64,000 bases of DNA from Letharia columbiana (GCF_014066305.1 NW_023501062.1:114501-178500); one strand, 5' to 3'; positions 23,299-37,865 are shown, numbered from the stretch's first letter. Notes: generated by a model not told the origin, from the letters alone. A program made the numbers and translations.

Positions 23299-25235
23299 AT
23301 ATTAAAAACTAATAATTAATATTTAGAGGAGATTTAAAATTACTTACTAGCTATATAAATATAAATTAAATAATTAATTAAGATATCTAATATTTTATCT
23401 CTAATTACGTCTTTAATATAAATAGTATTATTATTAATTAATTATTAAAATAATAGCTTATCGTAATATTATTCTTTTACGAGATTAAATATATTAATTA
23501 GATATAGGTTATTAAAAAGATAATTTAACTGCGAGGACTTCTTAATTAACTTAATCCCAGCGCTAAATGCATATAGGCTATTATCATCTACTACGATAAT
23601 TAGAGTACTAATCATATCTACCCCCATTTACGCCCTACTCTTATTTACGCCCATTTTAAATCCGATAAACCCAATATAGATATCTATTACTATTATAACT
23701 ATTACTATTACTTTAATTAAATACTTTATTATTATAGTCTATTATAATAACTAATACTATAATACTATAGTCGCCGTCTATAGATTTAATATAGTAGACG
23801 TTAAAATTATCGAATTTAAAATAAGCGTAAATGTAAATTCGATATAGATAGCTATACTATTATAATTATACTATTATAGCTATTACTATTACTTATTTAA
23901 ATAGCTTACTACTATAGTATATTATAATAGTTAATACTACGATATTATAGTCGCCGTCTATAGGCCTAATATAGTAGACGTTAAACATTTCAAATTCAAA
24001 ATAAGCGTAAATGAAGGTAGATACGATTATGGCCCTTATTAAAAATACTTAATTTTATATACGTATTAAATATATCGATATTTAATATTATTATATATAA
24101 GAATAAATTATCGCTAGTAATATTACTTTTAAATATATTTCTATTAAATAATAGATAGTTAATAAACTTATTAAGATACTATTTAAGAATAAATTTAAGA
24201 AGTTTTATATATTAATTAAATTAAAATATTATCTATAGTATTATTTATTTAAAGAAGCTAACTTTAACTCTAAGAAAGCTATTTTATTAATTTCTATAAT
24301 TCGAGTAATTTATTTAAGTTATCGAGCTTTAAGCTTAATATAAACTCGCTATATTATATTAAAATAACTATTTCTTTAATACTATTATCGCTATCGCTAT
24401 TAAATCTTTAAAGCTTTTTTAAAATACTCTTATCTATATTACTATTATTATTAATTACTATTATTAAAAATTAGATATCTAAAATAACTCTTATAAAAGC
24501 CTTATATTTATATATAATATATATTATATATAGAATAAAGAATTTCTTCTAATTATTTTAGTTATTTTTATAAATATTCTTCGATCTTAAATTAATTAAT
24601 TTTTAATATATACTAGATAGTCTAAAAATAAAATTTCTAAAAAATCGTTTTTTAATAAAAAGTGGAATTTAGTAATAAGGGCTCGGTTTAATATAGTTAT
24701 TTTTAGATTTAGATTTTTTATTTTTATTACGCGGCGTTAATTTTACTTTAACTATTTAATTTAGACTTTATCTTAATTATTTATTATTAGACTTACTTTA
24801 ACTACTTAGCTCTAACTTTACTTTAATTATTTAATATTAAACTTACTTTAATTATTTAATATTAAACTTATTTTAATTACTTAATTTAAACTTTATTTTA
24901 ATTATTTAATATTAAATTTACTTTAATTATTTAGCTCGAACTTTATTATAATTATTTAATATTAAACTTTAATAAAAAATAATTAAATTAATTTTTTTAT
25001 CTTATCTACTCGATTTTAATATTATTAATATTAAATTTTATATTTATCGAATTTTATATATAAAAGAATATATATAAAAAAGAATATTAAAATTCGAATT
25101 ATATAATTTTTAGCGTTTTAATAATTATATAATATAATTATATAATATATCTTAATATATCTATATTTAATTACTCTTTTCTTTTATAGAACTCTCTAAT
25201 TAATATAACTAAGTGTTTTATCTTATATTTTAATA
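23299..25235 (+). pseudogene. copia-2 3' fragment with MITE inside and LTR 25085-25235
   Basis: Starts directly after the LTR end at 23298 and matches copy I from about 19995. The RNase H end is best preserved here: RIKYIDI-stop-YYYI-stop-E-stop-IIAS at about 24060-24120, where each stop is a CAA/CAG or CGA codon changed by RIP. A 417 bp MITE splits it at 23611-24027. Tandem repeats and an LTR close it. Confidence 0.8.
23611..24027. mobile_element. 417 bp MITE with TA target duplication
   Basis: Ends are inverted repeats: ATCATATCTACCCCCATTTA at the left and, as reverse complement, ATCGTATCTACCTTCATTTA at the right. TA flanks it on both sides (23609-23610, 24028-24029). Copy I of copia has the empty site ('attatagtttttatt' for 'actatggcccttatt'), which proves the borders. 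Inside is a direct duplication of about 160 bp: both halves hold 'actatagtcgccgtctatag' or a close variant, then 'taatatagtagacgttaaa' and 'aaaataagcgtaaatg'. The TA duplication suggests mobilisation by a Tc1/mariner-type transposase. It does not share the ends of the Tc1 element at 5968. Confidence 0.9.
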
Positions 25236-25272
25236 ATAATTAAGTATTCTACCTTCATATTTTAATAAATAT
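25236..25272 (+). repeat. detached copia-2 LTR tail
   Basis: 'attaagtattctaccttcatattttaata' repeats the last ~30 bp of the copia-2 LTR immediately after a complete LTR, and is less mutated ('ccttcatat'). It looks like a junction left by recombination between two LTRs or by slippage. Confidence 0.65.
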
Positions 25273-26700
25273 CTCTACTTTTTAAAAATAAAGTATCTTA
25301 TAATTATTAATTTAAGAAATACTTTATTATATTATAAATAAAGTTCTTTAGCTAATTATCGATAATATTATTAAACTTTTAAATTTTAGCGAAAATCTTT
25401 ATTAGATAAAAAAAATGTTAATCGCCATTCTTTTTATCTCTTTACTTATTTATATTAAAAGTAGTAGATAAAATATTTAATTAATTAGATCTAATTATAG
25501 AGAGTATTATAAATATATATATCGTTAAGTCTTAATAAATTTTTCTTACTTTAATAAACCTTTTAATTTAGTTAGATAATATATTTTAATTACTTTTATA
25601 TACTCGAAATATAGCTTAATATTAAATAATTTAAAAAATAAAAATATAATTATATTAATTTTATTTTAAATTATTAAATATTCGAGTAATTAGCTATATT
25701 TAAATATCGAATAATTTAAAATTAATAATTATTATTATATATATAGAAAAAATTCTATTTACCCTATATAAAAATTCTATTTTTATTAAAAAGCTTTTTA
25801 TTTTTAAATTTTATTTATATATTACTTTAATATAATTTAAAATATTAATTATTTAAATACTAAAAACTATAAAAATTTTTTTTATTATAAAGAAATTCTT
25901 ATAAAATCTAGTTATTTAAATATATCTTAATATTAAATTATATTAAGCTACTTAGCTCTTATTAAATATATCTATAAGTATAATTTATAATATATATTAA
26001 TAAGAATAAAAGAAAGATAGCGTTCTCGCTATAAGTAAAGAAATTTATTTCTTTAAATAAAATTTTATAAAAAAAACTCTTTTTTTTTAATTAGAGTAAA
26101 GAAAATTTTTTCTTTTTTTAAAATAAAGAAAAGAACTTTTTTTTTTTTTATAGTATAGATAAATCTACTTATTTTAAGATTTCTTTATAGAAGAAAACAT
26201 TTTTATAAAAATAATCTTTTCTAAAAAGATGTTTTATTAAATAAGAAGTTATATATTATAATAAGTAGTAGAAGTATATAGATAGTAATAAGTAATAGAA
26301 GTAATAATAATAATTATAGAGAAATAAGTAGATAATATAAACGAAAGTAAAGTTATATTCTTTATAGAAATTAATATTTTTATTATAATTCGAATTATAA
26401 AAGATTTTAAAAAGTATAATTCCTTTTTATATAAAATAATCTTATTTTCATAAAGTAGAATTATTAGTAATATTTATATAACTTAGTTAACTTAATAATA
26501 GAAGTAATTTTTAATTTATAGTTTTATACGATATTTATATAGTAAACTATTTCTTTTCTTAATAATTTCTTATAAAATTAATAGAAATTCGAGTATTATA
26601 TTCTACTATAAGATTCTTTACTCTTAAAAGAATATATAGTAGATATTAAGTATTATACTTCTTTCTACTATTCTTTTAATATATTAAATATTTAGTATTT
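25273..26700. other. AT-rich spacer with the end of an R2 repeat (25456-25600)
   Basis: Positions 25456-25600 match the last 145 bp of repeat R2 (9018-9165 and 45655-45795). The rest has low-complexity tracts, such as 'aaagaaaattttttctttttttaaaataaag' type runs around 26080-26150, and no recognised motif. Confidence 0.5.
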
Positions 26701-29700
26701 CTTTTAATTCTCTATTTATTACTTAGCTTATTAATTTTAAATAATAAAAATCTTATAATAAGATCTAAATCTTTATTTTCTTCTTTTCTTTTACTAGTTA
26801 TAGCGAATATAATTTTTTATAATAAAAATCTTTAAACTAATTTAAAGTAGATTTTAATTAGATTATAAATATTATAAAATAAATATATATAATATTTAAA
26901 AGATCTAGTTAATAAATAAGATTTTCGATTTTCTTTAATATCTTAAATAATTTAATTCTCTAATTAAAAAGTTTAAAATTAATATTAAAAATAAAGTAGT
27001 TATAATATAATCTTAGATAAATTAATAATCTCTTACGAAGATTAATAGCTTTATAATTATTATTATAGCGAGTTTTTATTATAATATTAATAAAAATAAA
27101 AATATTATTAATTTCTTCTTATTTAATAAGATATAATTAATTAAGATTCTCTAATAATAAATCTATTAATAGCTTTAAAGTATCTTATATTTAAAATCTA
27201 TAAGCGATTTTATTTAATATAAATTTTATTAATATAATTAAGTTATTAAGATATATTTAAAAAAATAAAAATATATTTAATTAGTTATTTATATTAATAA
27301 TAAGATAAAATTATAAAATAATCTTAATAATCTAATTTATTCTTTTTAATTATTTATTTATCTAAAAATAATAAATAATTAAAATTATTATAATAGTTTT
27401 AAGCTTTTTAAAAATAGTTTTATAATAAATATTTATAAACTTAATATTATAATCGTTAATTATAATAATAAAAATATTTTAATTATAAGATATTAGAGTA
27501 ATAAATAAAGTATTTATTTATTTAATTATAGTTTATTTATTAAATTCTAATATAAGAAGTTTTTTTTAGAGAATTTATAAATTATAATAAGAAGTATATT
27601 TTTATCTTTTTAGAAAGAAAGTATAATAATAAAATTTATTATTATAATATAAAGTAAAATTAATAATATAGAAATTAAATTAAGCTCGCTAGAAATAAAT
27701 ATTATTTAATTACTATTTATTTTAACTAAATTAATACTTTAAATAATATTTTAAATAAATTTAAAGATATTTTAATAAGTCTTTAATATAAATTAATAGC
27801 GAGATTCTAATATTATTATAATATAAAAATTAATATAAAAATTCTAATTATATATTAGCTGGAAAACTTTTTATTATATAAATTTAGAGATATAAAGTTT
27901 TTATTTATTAATATAATTAAGCGTAATATTATAAATAAGATTATTATATTTTTAAAAGCGAAGTTTTTTTAATAAGTTAGATTACTTAAGTAAATTAAAA
28001 CTCTTAATTTATTAAGAATTCTTATTATACGCCTCAATAAGGCGTTTTTTAAAATTATTATTTATTTCTATTAAAGTTATATAATAGACTAAGATTTCTT
28101 TAAGCGATATTATTTATTTATTTAATTCTAGAATAATTTTATAAAGACTTTCTAATATTACTTACTTTTCTTTAAAATTTATATTTACTTAAAATTTAGA
28201 TAGTATATTAAAAATAATATTTAATTTATTAATCTTATAGTATATAATAAAATTAAATCTTAATAAGTATTAAGAAGTATAAATTAGTTAAAGATTTAAT
28301 TTATTAATAAATAATATAAAAAGTGTAATTTATTAAGCGATCTAAATTATAGTAGAGTAATTAATATAAATTATTATTAATAATACTTCTAATACTTTAA
28401 TTAGATATTTAATTTTATAAACTATCTAAATTATAATAATAATTTTAAATTTTATAAATTAATAATTATATTTTATAGTATTAATTAATTTATTTAGAAA
28501 TATTATAACTTATATATCTTCTTTAATAAAAATAAAGACTTTCTTTTCTCTCTATATATAATAAATTATAATAATAAATTCTTATACTTTAAAAGTATTA
28601 ATATTAATATATAACTTTTATTTTTAATTAAAATATATTAGAAAAAAGAGTAAGCGAAAAATATTTTATAAATTTTAAAAGATAGAAATTTCTTTTTAAG
28701 TTAATTTATAATATAATTATATAAAAGTTCGCTTATATATAAATTTAATTAATTATTTTTTAGAAGTAATAATAATAGATATAATAGTTATTTTAAATTA
28801 ATTTAAAAAAGTAATTAATTTAGCTATTATTATTTAAATAAGAAATATCTTATATTTTTATAATAATTAAGTATATTATATATAGCGAGAAATTAAGTTT
28901 CTTAGCTATCTCGTTAAATTAAGAAAGATTTTTAAATTATAAAGATTTAATAAAAATCGAAGTATAATAATTACTCTAATCTTTTCTTTTAATATAAATA
29001 TATTAAGAAAGTTAGCGCGTTATTTTAGTAATATTATAAATAAAAATTTTAGAAAGAATTTTATTAATATTAGAGAAGTATATTTCTCTTATAATAATTA
29101 AAATAGCTATTAAAGATAAGATTTATACTTTTAAAAAATTTTATTAAAAATAATAATATTATTTATAAAAGTATATATAAAAATATAAAGTAAATATAGT
29201 AAAGTATTAATTCAACGTTATATATATAATAAAGATTTTTTATATTTTATAAATACTATATTAGATTCTTTCTAATCGCGATAATTAATAATAATAAATT
29301 TATATCTATTAGAAAGCTTTATATTAAATTAATAAAATTATATAACTTTATTTATAATAGAAATATAAGTATATTTTATTATTAAAGTAATAATATCTAA
29401 TTATAAAAGTAATAAATAGTTATTATTCTCTATTATAGCGTTAAATTCTTAAATATTAATAATAATTCTTTCTTTATAATTTTATAATATATTATACTAG
29501 ATTATAAAGTAAGATTAATTATAAAAAGTTAACTATATAAAAAAGCGAAGTTTTTCTTATTAATATAGCTTATTAAAAATAATATTAATTACTTCTTAAT
29601 CTTTATAATTAAAAAAATAGATTTTTAATAATTTTACTTTAACGTCTAGCTTTAATAAAATTAATATTTATTATTCTTTAGAAATATTTATAATACTTTT

Positions 29701-32700
29701 TAAATTTATAAAGATATCTTTAAATTTTATTATAATAGAGCTAAAAGTATAATAAGTCTTATTCTTATTATAAATAATTATATTATTTAAAAATATATAT
29801 TTAAAATTAAAATCTATTATAGTAGTATAATTTATATTAATAAAATTATTTATAATAGTAATAATAATAGCTATCTTTAATTAATTTAAAATATATTATT
29901 TATAAACTATTAAGTTTACTAATTTATAAGAAATTTAATAATATTTATTTATAATATACTCTATTATAGTATCTAGCCTTATATTTCTAAAAAGTAAAAT
30001 TAATACTTTTATAGAATTTCTTATTTATATAAAAGTTATAGCGAAATCTATAATATAAATAAAGATATTATTTTTTTATTAAGAAAAGTTAAGAATTTAA
30101 ATTTAAATAAATAATTATAATTATTAAAAAGCGTACTATAATAGCTAATTAAAATATTTATTATAAAATTAAATAATAATATAAGTATAGACTTTACTTT
30201 TATAACTCGCTTAATTTAAAAATAAAACTTTATTATAAAATAAATAGAAATCTTAATATTTTATTAATTATTTATAATAATAAATTATAATTTATAATTT
30301 ATTAGAAACTTATATAATATAAAAATATTCGTTTTAATTAATATATTAATTTTAAGATTATTTATTAAATAAATTTTTATTTATATCTTAATAAAGATAG
30401 CTTTACTATTTTCTAAATTTTCTAAAAAATATAAATTTATAAGAATATACTTCGTAGTATTAATAATTTTATTATTATAATCTCGAATTAATATAAGAAA
30501 TATTTATTTTTAAATTAATTTTTTTAAGTTAGATAAGAAAGCTAGTAAAGTATAATTATCTAGAATAATTAAATATTTAAAATTTAGATAAATTTTAATA
30601 TTAAAAGAATTTAAATTTAGATAAATATCTATCTTAATATATTAAAAATTATAAAAAGCGATTTTTTATTTATATCTAGACGATATTAAAGTAGTAGACT
30701 TAATAATTTTAAATATAAAAACTATTTTTATAATATAAGTATCTACTTCCATAGTATACTTAAAATTCTTAGAATTCTTATTTTTAAAACCCTTAAATTT
30801 TCTAGAAATCTTATTTTCGAGTTTATAATTTTAATATTACTACTTAAGATAATAAAATAGCTTATTTCTAAATTTAAACTTCTTATAATATCGTTAATAA
30901 GAGTATTTTAATAGCGATAAGTCGATAAAATTAACTTTTAATTTTATACTTTTATAAGATTTATAAAAGTTAAAATAATTATTTTTTTTATTCTTTTACT
31001 TCTTAAGATTCTTATTATAGTTATTATAAAAGCTATTAAAATTCTTTAAATAACTTGAATTCTATAAAGAATTCTCAAATTTCTTTATTTTATTAATTAA
31101 GATTTAATAAACTTATTATTTTTATAATTAAAAAGATCGAGTAAGTAATATTCTAATAGACTTCTTTAAATTAATATAAAATATAACTAAATTAAAAAGA
31201 CTAATAAGAATTATATATATTTTATTATTAATATTAATTTAAGCTAGTAATAATTTAATACTATATTAATAAAGCTAATAAAGCTAATAATATTTATTAT
31301 ATATCTTTTTAAGAATAATTTTAATAAGTAAAATCGTTACTTTAATAAGCTAATTAATAATTTTAAAATTAATTATAAATTTAATAATTCTATTAATTAA
31401 GAAAAGCTAAAGATTACTATTATAATTAATTAAAATTCTAAAAATTAAAGTTTATAGATTAATTAGATATATCTCTTACTTAATTATATTAATTAAGATT
31501 ATCTCTATAAAATAGATTTAATATATAAGAAATATTACTTATATTAAACTTCGTTATTCTTAAAATCTTTATTTATTATTAATTCTTTTTTATATTTATA
31601 ATTATAAGAAATTAATTTAATATAATTTAAATAATAAATAAATCTATATTAGACTAAAATTCGATATTAAGATTATTTTAAATAATATTAAGCTAATTAT
31701 ATTTATTATTAAATTTTATTATTTTAATAATTATAATAATAATTATAATATATTTATATAACTTATAATATCTTATAATATTATTAAATATATATTATTT
31801 CTTAATAATAGTAGCTATTTCTAATATTTTAATAAATTTAAATCTCTTAAATAAAGTAATACTTTATTTTTTAACGTTATTATTATAAATTAATAAACGC
31901 TTCTTATTATTAATAAACTAATATATATATTATTTAAATACTTTATTTTAAAAATAAATTTATAAATTATTTTATAGTAACTCTATATTCTTAATTCTTA
32001 TAATATTCTTAATTCTATTAATAAAGATAGTAATATTTTAAAAATAGGTTTCTTTCTTAATATACTCTATATCTATTATTATATTAGAAGATTTATTATT
32101 ATAAAAAGAATTAAAGAATTCGATATCGCTATTAAAAAAGTGGAGTTTATTACTTTTATTAATAGTATTTTACTTTAATATTTCTAGATTTTCTAGATTT
32201 TCTAATAAATCTAGCGGATTAGAAGATTTTAAATTTAAATAATTTCTTATATAGCGATTAATAATATTAATAATAATTACTTCTATATTAATAACTTAGA
32301 AGTTTACTTTAAATTCTTTATCTATTATTCTACTATTATTATAATAATAAATAATCTTATTAATAAAGATATTTAAGATTTTTAAAAAAAAATATTATAG
32401 ATTATTAAATTTAATAATAAATTAAGAATTATTATTTAAAGATTTAATAGATAAGATATCTATAGCTTAATCGAAAAAAATATATTCTTCTACTTCTAAA
32501 GTATTATTAATAGATAAATAATCGAAAAAATAATATTTCTAAGTTATAGATTCTTAAAAAGAATAAAATACTATTTTTAGAGTAATATAATCGATAGTTT
32601 AATCTTCTAATTAAGTTTATTAAAAAAGCGAATTAAATAATAAAGAATAAGACTATATTTATTAATCTTTTAATAATAATAATACTAATCTAATAGATCT

Positions 32701-32800
32701 AAAGATATTCTTAATAAGATATTAAATAATTCTTTAAATAATTTTATTAATAAGAGAGCTTACTTAATAATCGAAGATAATAAAATCTTATAGTTATTAA
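26700..32800 (-). pseudogene. Ty3/gypsy polyprotein relic, RIP-degraded
   Basis: On the minus strand the reverse transcriptase reads LLYLLYIFIYTFINNIIIFNKIF, followed by YLxxLF, LLxEKYTSL and FFLKFL. This fits the fungal Ty3 order 'Y-I-D-D-I-I-I-F-S ... H-L..LF.LL....ISL...KSFLGYP'. The YxDD box, now F-I-N-N, is at 29158-29169. Farther on, at 28189-28230, NKLNIIFNILSKF matches the RNase H end 'NxxPDxLSR'. Gag should lie toward 30500-32800 and integrase toward 27000-28100, but neither was pinned down. LTRs were not found. Borders are approximate. Confidence 0.72.
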
Positions 32801-34035
32801 GTCTAAATAATTATATTATAAAAAGCTAGCTTAACGAATATATAGAAGCGAAAGATAAAGAAATACGAAGATTCTTCGTTCTTATATTTAAAGAAGTATA
32901 AGAATTCTTCGATAAGTTAAAGAAGTATAAGAATTCTTAGCTTTGAATTAATCTAATATTAATAGAGGATTCTATTAATTTCTAGTAGTAAGCTATTATA
33001 TAATAGCTACTACTACTATATAGATATTACTATTACTATTATAATAATATAAGATTCTTAGAAATCTTATTTCTAAGAAAGTAAAATTTATTAAATATTA
33101 AAATATTAAATTAATTAAATTAATTTAATATAATATTTAATTAATTTAATTATAAATTATATTTATATTTAAATAATAATTATTTAGAAATTTAAATTAT
33201 TTATTTTAAATTTAATATTCAATATATTTTTAATTTATTAAATATTAAATTAAGAAGAGTTAATAATAATAATATTATTTATATAAAGAGGGATAATAAT
33301 TTAATATTAAATTAATAAATATATTATAAATTAATATTAGTAAAAATAAAATCGATTTCTTATATATAGTTAATAAAGATATTATATTATATATATAAGA
33401 ATTACTTTAAATTATAGAGTATTTTATTAAGCTTATAAATTTATTAAATAAAAATTTTTTTTAAAAGAATTAAAAAATTATCTTATATAGATTTTCTCTT
33501 TAATATTCTTATAAAAGAGATAAGTTTTTAATATTTATTTATTTTTAAATCTTAATTTTTAATAATGATTAAAATAAAAATAGTCTTATAAAATATAAAT
33601 TTAATTATTAAAATAAAGATTTCGTTATAATTTAAGTCTTCGCGTTATTTAAAATTATATATTATTTAATAAGCTTTATAGCGAATAATTTTATTATTAA
33701 ATCTATATTTTAAGATATAGATTTATTTACTACGAAGTATAATATATTTATAAAATAAATCGATAAAAATTTATTTTAATAGCGATTTAAATTCTTTAAT
33801 TATATCGTCTTTTATTATTTAGAAAATGAATTATTTATTATAAAATCTTTATAAATCTTTAACTTAATATAACTTTATATTTATAATTTAACTAATTAAT
33901 AATATATTATAAAGTATAATAAGAGTTTAAAAAGAGATTTTAAGGGATTAAAGTAAGAATAATTAGAATATAAAAATATATTATTTTATATTATCGAGAT
34001 AGATTAAGATATAATAATAGAAGTATTAAAGTTAA
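32801..34035. other. unassigned AT-rich spacer
   Basis: Contains a short tandem duplication at about 32895-32940 ('aagaagtataagaattctt', twice) and low-complexity 'ttaattaaattaattt' runs near 33100-33160. No motif or matching copy was recognised. Confidence 0.45.
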
Positions 34036-36832
34036 AAGAAGTTATTATAAACTTTAAAGATCTTAAAATAAATCTAAATAATTAATTAAATAAATTTATA
34101 TTTATTATATTTAATAAATATAATTATTATTATAATTTATAAGAATATCTTTTTAAATATAATATTATTCTTTCTTTTATTTAATAGCTAATCTTCTTAT
34201 TATAATAAAGTCTTTAATTTTAATATATTTAATATATATTAAATAAAGCTTATACTTAGTATAAGCCTTATATAAAATAAATTTATAATTTATAATAAAA
34301 CTATAATTATAAAGATAGTTTATCGCTATTACGAGCTTTAGTTAAAATTTCTAATTAATATTAATAATACTAAAAGGAATTTAATTAAATTATTTAATAA
34401 TTCTATTTTATTTAAATTTTATTAATTAGATTAGCTTTTAGATAATATTATAGTTAATATAATAAATATCGAAATTATAATTTTTATTTTTATTTTTATA
34501 ATTATTTTATAGATATCTAATAATATAATTATTATATTTATTATAAAATTAAAAGCGCTTAAAGATTATAAAGATATCGCTCTTTTATTTAATAATCTTA
34601 ATTTTAAAATATTTATTATAATTATTTAGAAAGATAATAAAAATTTTATTTTTATTAAAGCTACGCGGGGTAATAAAATTATAAATATCGCTATAGATTA
34701 AATTATTTAATCTTTTCTCGAGATAAAGATTTTATATAATATATCTTTTAATTGTTTAATAGTATATAGAGCGTAAAACTTCGTTTTTATAATCTTTTTA
34801 ATAAAATTTATATTTTTAAATAATTCGGCGAGCTTTTAGATATTTTAATATCTTAAATAATCTATATAAATATATTAATAATTAAAAGTTTCTTTATTAA
34901 TTTTATAAGATATTTTTATTAAAACTAAAATTAAAATTAGAGTTAAAGATATTAAATTTAACAAAAATAGAGATATCTTTATTTTATCGAATTTAATTTT
35001 TTTTATATTTTAAAATAATCTAAAATATAGCGAATTTAATATTTTATTATTTAGATATTAATATAAATATTAATTTAGTTTTAAATAATATTAATATAGA
35101 TTTTAACTTCTATATATAAAAGATATATAAATTATTATTTTATAGTTAAGCGGTAATATTATAATAATTAATTTTAATATTATTTAAAACGAATTTTATA
35201 GATAGATTATTATATATTAATTATTTTTTAAAAAATTAAATTAAAAATTAAATTAAAAAGATAAAAAAATATTAATAAGAATTAATTTCTTCTTATTATT
35301 ATTAATAATAGTATTAAAATATACTTTATTAATATTAATAAAAATAAAAACATCCGCGATATCTTTAATTAGACGAATATTATTAAATATAGAATTAAAA
35401 GAATAATACTTAATAAAGATATCCTAATAAAAAATAAAGTATTATAAATAAATTTAATTTAGAGTTTATTATATAAGAGAGTTATCGAATTTAATAATAT
35501 ATATAATATATATATTTCTTTTAATATTAATAGAATTATAATAATACTTCTTATTAAGTTTATAATCTTTTATTCTTTTTTTAAATTTAAAGTTATTATT
35601 ATAAATATTATCTCTATTATTATTATCGTTATTATTTTTATTCTAACTCTTTTTAATAAATAAATAAAATTTTATTTTAATATAATAATACTTTTTATAA
35701 TAGATATAATACTTAATATACTTTTAAATTATATAATTATTAAGATTAAATAAAAAATTTTTTATAGTTTAATAATAATAATAAGATTTAAATTATTTAA
35801 AATAAAATAATAAAAGTATTAAATAATAAAGATATAATTAAATTTAATACGCTTAAAAAATAGATTAATAATTATTTAAATAAATTAAATAGTAATATAT
35901 TTTAGCGAGAAGATAAGCTCTATATTTATCTTATTTATTAATTTATAATTTTAAATATAATAAGTAAAATAAATATTATAGACTTTACTTAACTGAATAT
36001 AAAAGGAGAATTTTAAAAATTTTAATTCTTAATTTAAGTAATATATTAATAATATTAATATTAAATATTTTTAAAACGAGTTATAAAATTTAATATATTT
36101 TTATATTAATTAAGATTTAGTTTAAGTAGTTAATAATAGAGATTATTAAAAATATTAAAATCTTTAAATTTATTATTAATAATAATAGTCTTCTATAGAA
36201 AGTAAGTATTAATTTAACTTTTTAAATTTAATAATAGATTATTATTAAGATAATTCTAGATAATATTAATAATTAATTTATATTTTAATTTTTATTTAAT
36301 AACTTTATCTTTAATAGTATTAATAAATCTTATAATTTTAATATTAAATATAATTTTAATTAAGATAAAAATAATAAAATAATTTTTTTATTTAATTCTA
36401 ATAAATTTAATAAAGCGTTATATTATAAGATATTAATATATATCTTATTATTATATTTAGAGATTTTTAAATTCTTTAAATTTAGCGATATAAAGAAATA
36501 ATTTATTAAATTTTATATTTAAATTAATTTCTTTTAATATAATTTTAATTTTAATATATTATTTAAAGCGCGAAGGGATTAAGAGTTTATAAGAGAATTA
36601 AATTTAATAAATTATATAATAATATTAAAGAGATCCTCGCTATTAATTAATTTAAGAAATAATTTATAAATTAAATTATTAAGAATTATAAAGCTATTAG
36701 AGAAATAAATAGATATATAATTATATTCTTAATTTTCTAAATACTTTTTAAATTAATATTAAGCTTTATTTAATATTTAATTATATTAAGAGAAGTTATA
36801 TTTTAAAGATATATTTATCTATATATACTTTA
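34036..36832 (-). pseudogene. Ty1/copia relic C (gag-protease-integrase)
   Basis: Third copy of the family of relics A and B. It starts like B ('ttaaaagaagttattataa') but lacks a ~170 bp stretch present in B at 3665-3840. It also has the uninterrupted site that B lost to the Tc1 insertion (36200-36225). The right end stops at 36832, about 80 bp before the ends of A and B. It is the most heavily RIP-mutated of the three. Confidence 0.7.
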
Positions 36833-36844
36833 TTATTAATATAT

Positions 36845-36990
36845 AATAAAAAAATAAGATAGAGCTAAATTAGAAAATCTTAACTTTATATATATAATTA
36901 ATTATAAAGTTAATAGATCTATACTTTTTAATTAGATATCGCGAATAAATAAATTAATATTTATAACTATTAAAAATCTATATATAGAAA
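36845..36990 (+). repeat. repeat U1, start-only copy
   Basis: Matches the first ~145 bp of U1 ('aataagatagagctaaattagaaaatctt', then 'ctttttaattagat', 'aataaataaattaatatttataactattaaaa'). It sits directly at the end of copia relic C, which loses its last 80 bp here. Confidence 0.65.
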
Positions 36991-37004
36991 TCTTTATTAA
37001 AAAG

Positions 37005-37170
37005 TAGAATATTAGATATATTAGAAATTAAATAATTATAATTAAAAGACTAATTATTAATTTATAAGATATATAGATATTTATATATATAAAATAGATA
37101 GCTAATAATAATTAATAATTACTAGTTTTAATAATATACGATATATTATATAATAGTTAAAGGAGTTAAT
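37005..37170 (+). repeat. direct repeat, left copy (partner 37685-37865)
   Basis: About 165 bp sharing 'tagaaattaaataattata', 'aaaatagatagctaat' and 'gttttaataatat.cgatatatta' with 37685-37865, which is the less mutated copy ('gcgatagccgaaggggctaat'). The two copies are about 680 bp apart in the same direction. They could be LTRs of a short non-autonomous element or two insertions of one repeat. Confidence 0.7.
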
Positions 37171-37684
37171 ATTATAATATTTCTCGATAATTTTAAAAGC
37201 TAGATTTCCTAAACTCTAATATATTATATTCTATATATATTAATTTTTAAATTTACGCTTTATATTAGAAATTAATTATTCATTTAATCTTATTAAATCT
37301 TTTAAAAAACCTCGATAGATAGAAAAATAAAAAGAGTGTCGGGGGTTTTAAATATTCGTTTTAAAATCTCAAAATAATATAAGAGTTTTTGATATTTTAT
37401 CTATATTTATTTCGGGACCTCGAAATAATCTAAGAGTTTTAATAATTTATTTATATTATTTTAGAATCTTAAATAAAATAAGAATTTTAATTCGATATTT
37501 TTTATATAGAGAATAAACAATAATAGTCCTCTTATTAATAGATATAAGTTAAAAAAAAAGGCTATCGCTATAAGATATATCTATTTATAAATAATTATTA
37601 AAGATTTAATTTAATATTTATATTAGAAAGTATAAGAATATTTAATATTATCTTATTTCGCTTTCGGGTTATATATATCTATTA

Positions 37685-37865
37685 AAAGTTAGAATATTAA
37701 ATATATTAGAAATTAAATAATTATAACTAAAAGATTAATTATTAATTTATAGAATATATAAATATTTATATATATAAAATAGATAGCTAATAGTGATTAG
37801 TAATTATTAGTTTTAATAATATGCGATATATTATGCGATAGCCGAAGGGGCTAATATTATAATAA
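37685..37865 (+). repeat. direct repeat, right copy (partner 37005-37170)
   Basis: See the left copy. Here CG- and TG-containing positions survive, so this copy was less exposed to RIP or is younger. It ends close to the truncated end of copia-2 copy II. Confidence 0.7.
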
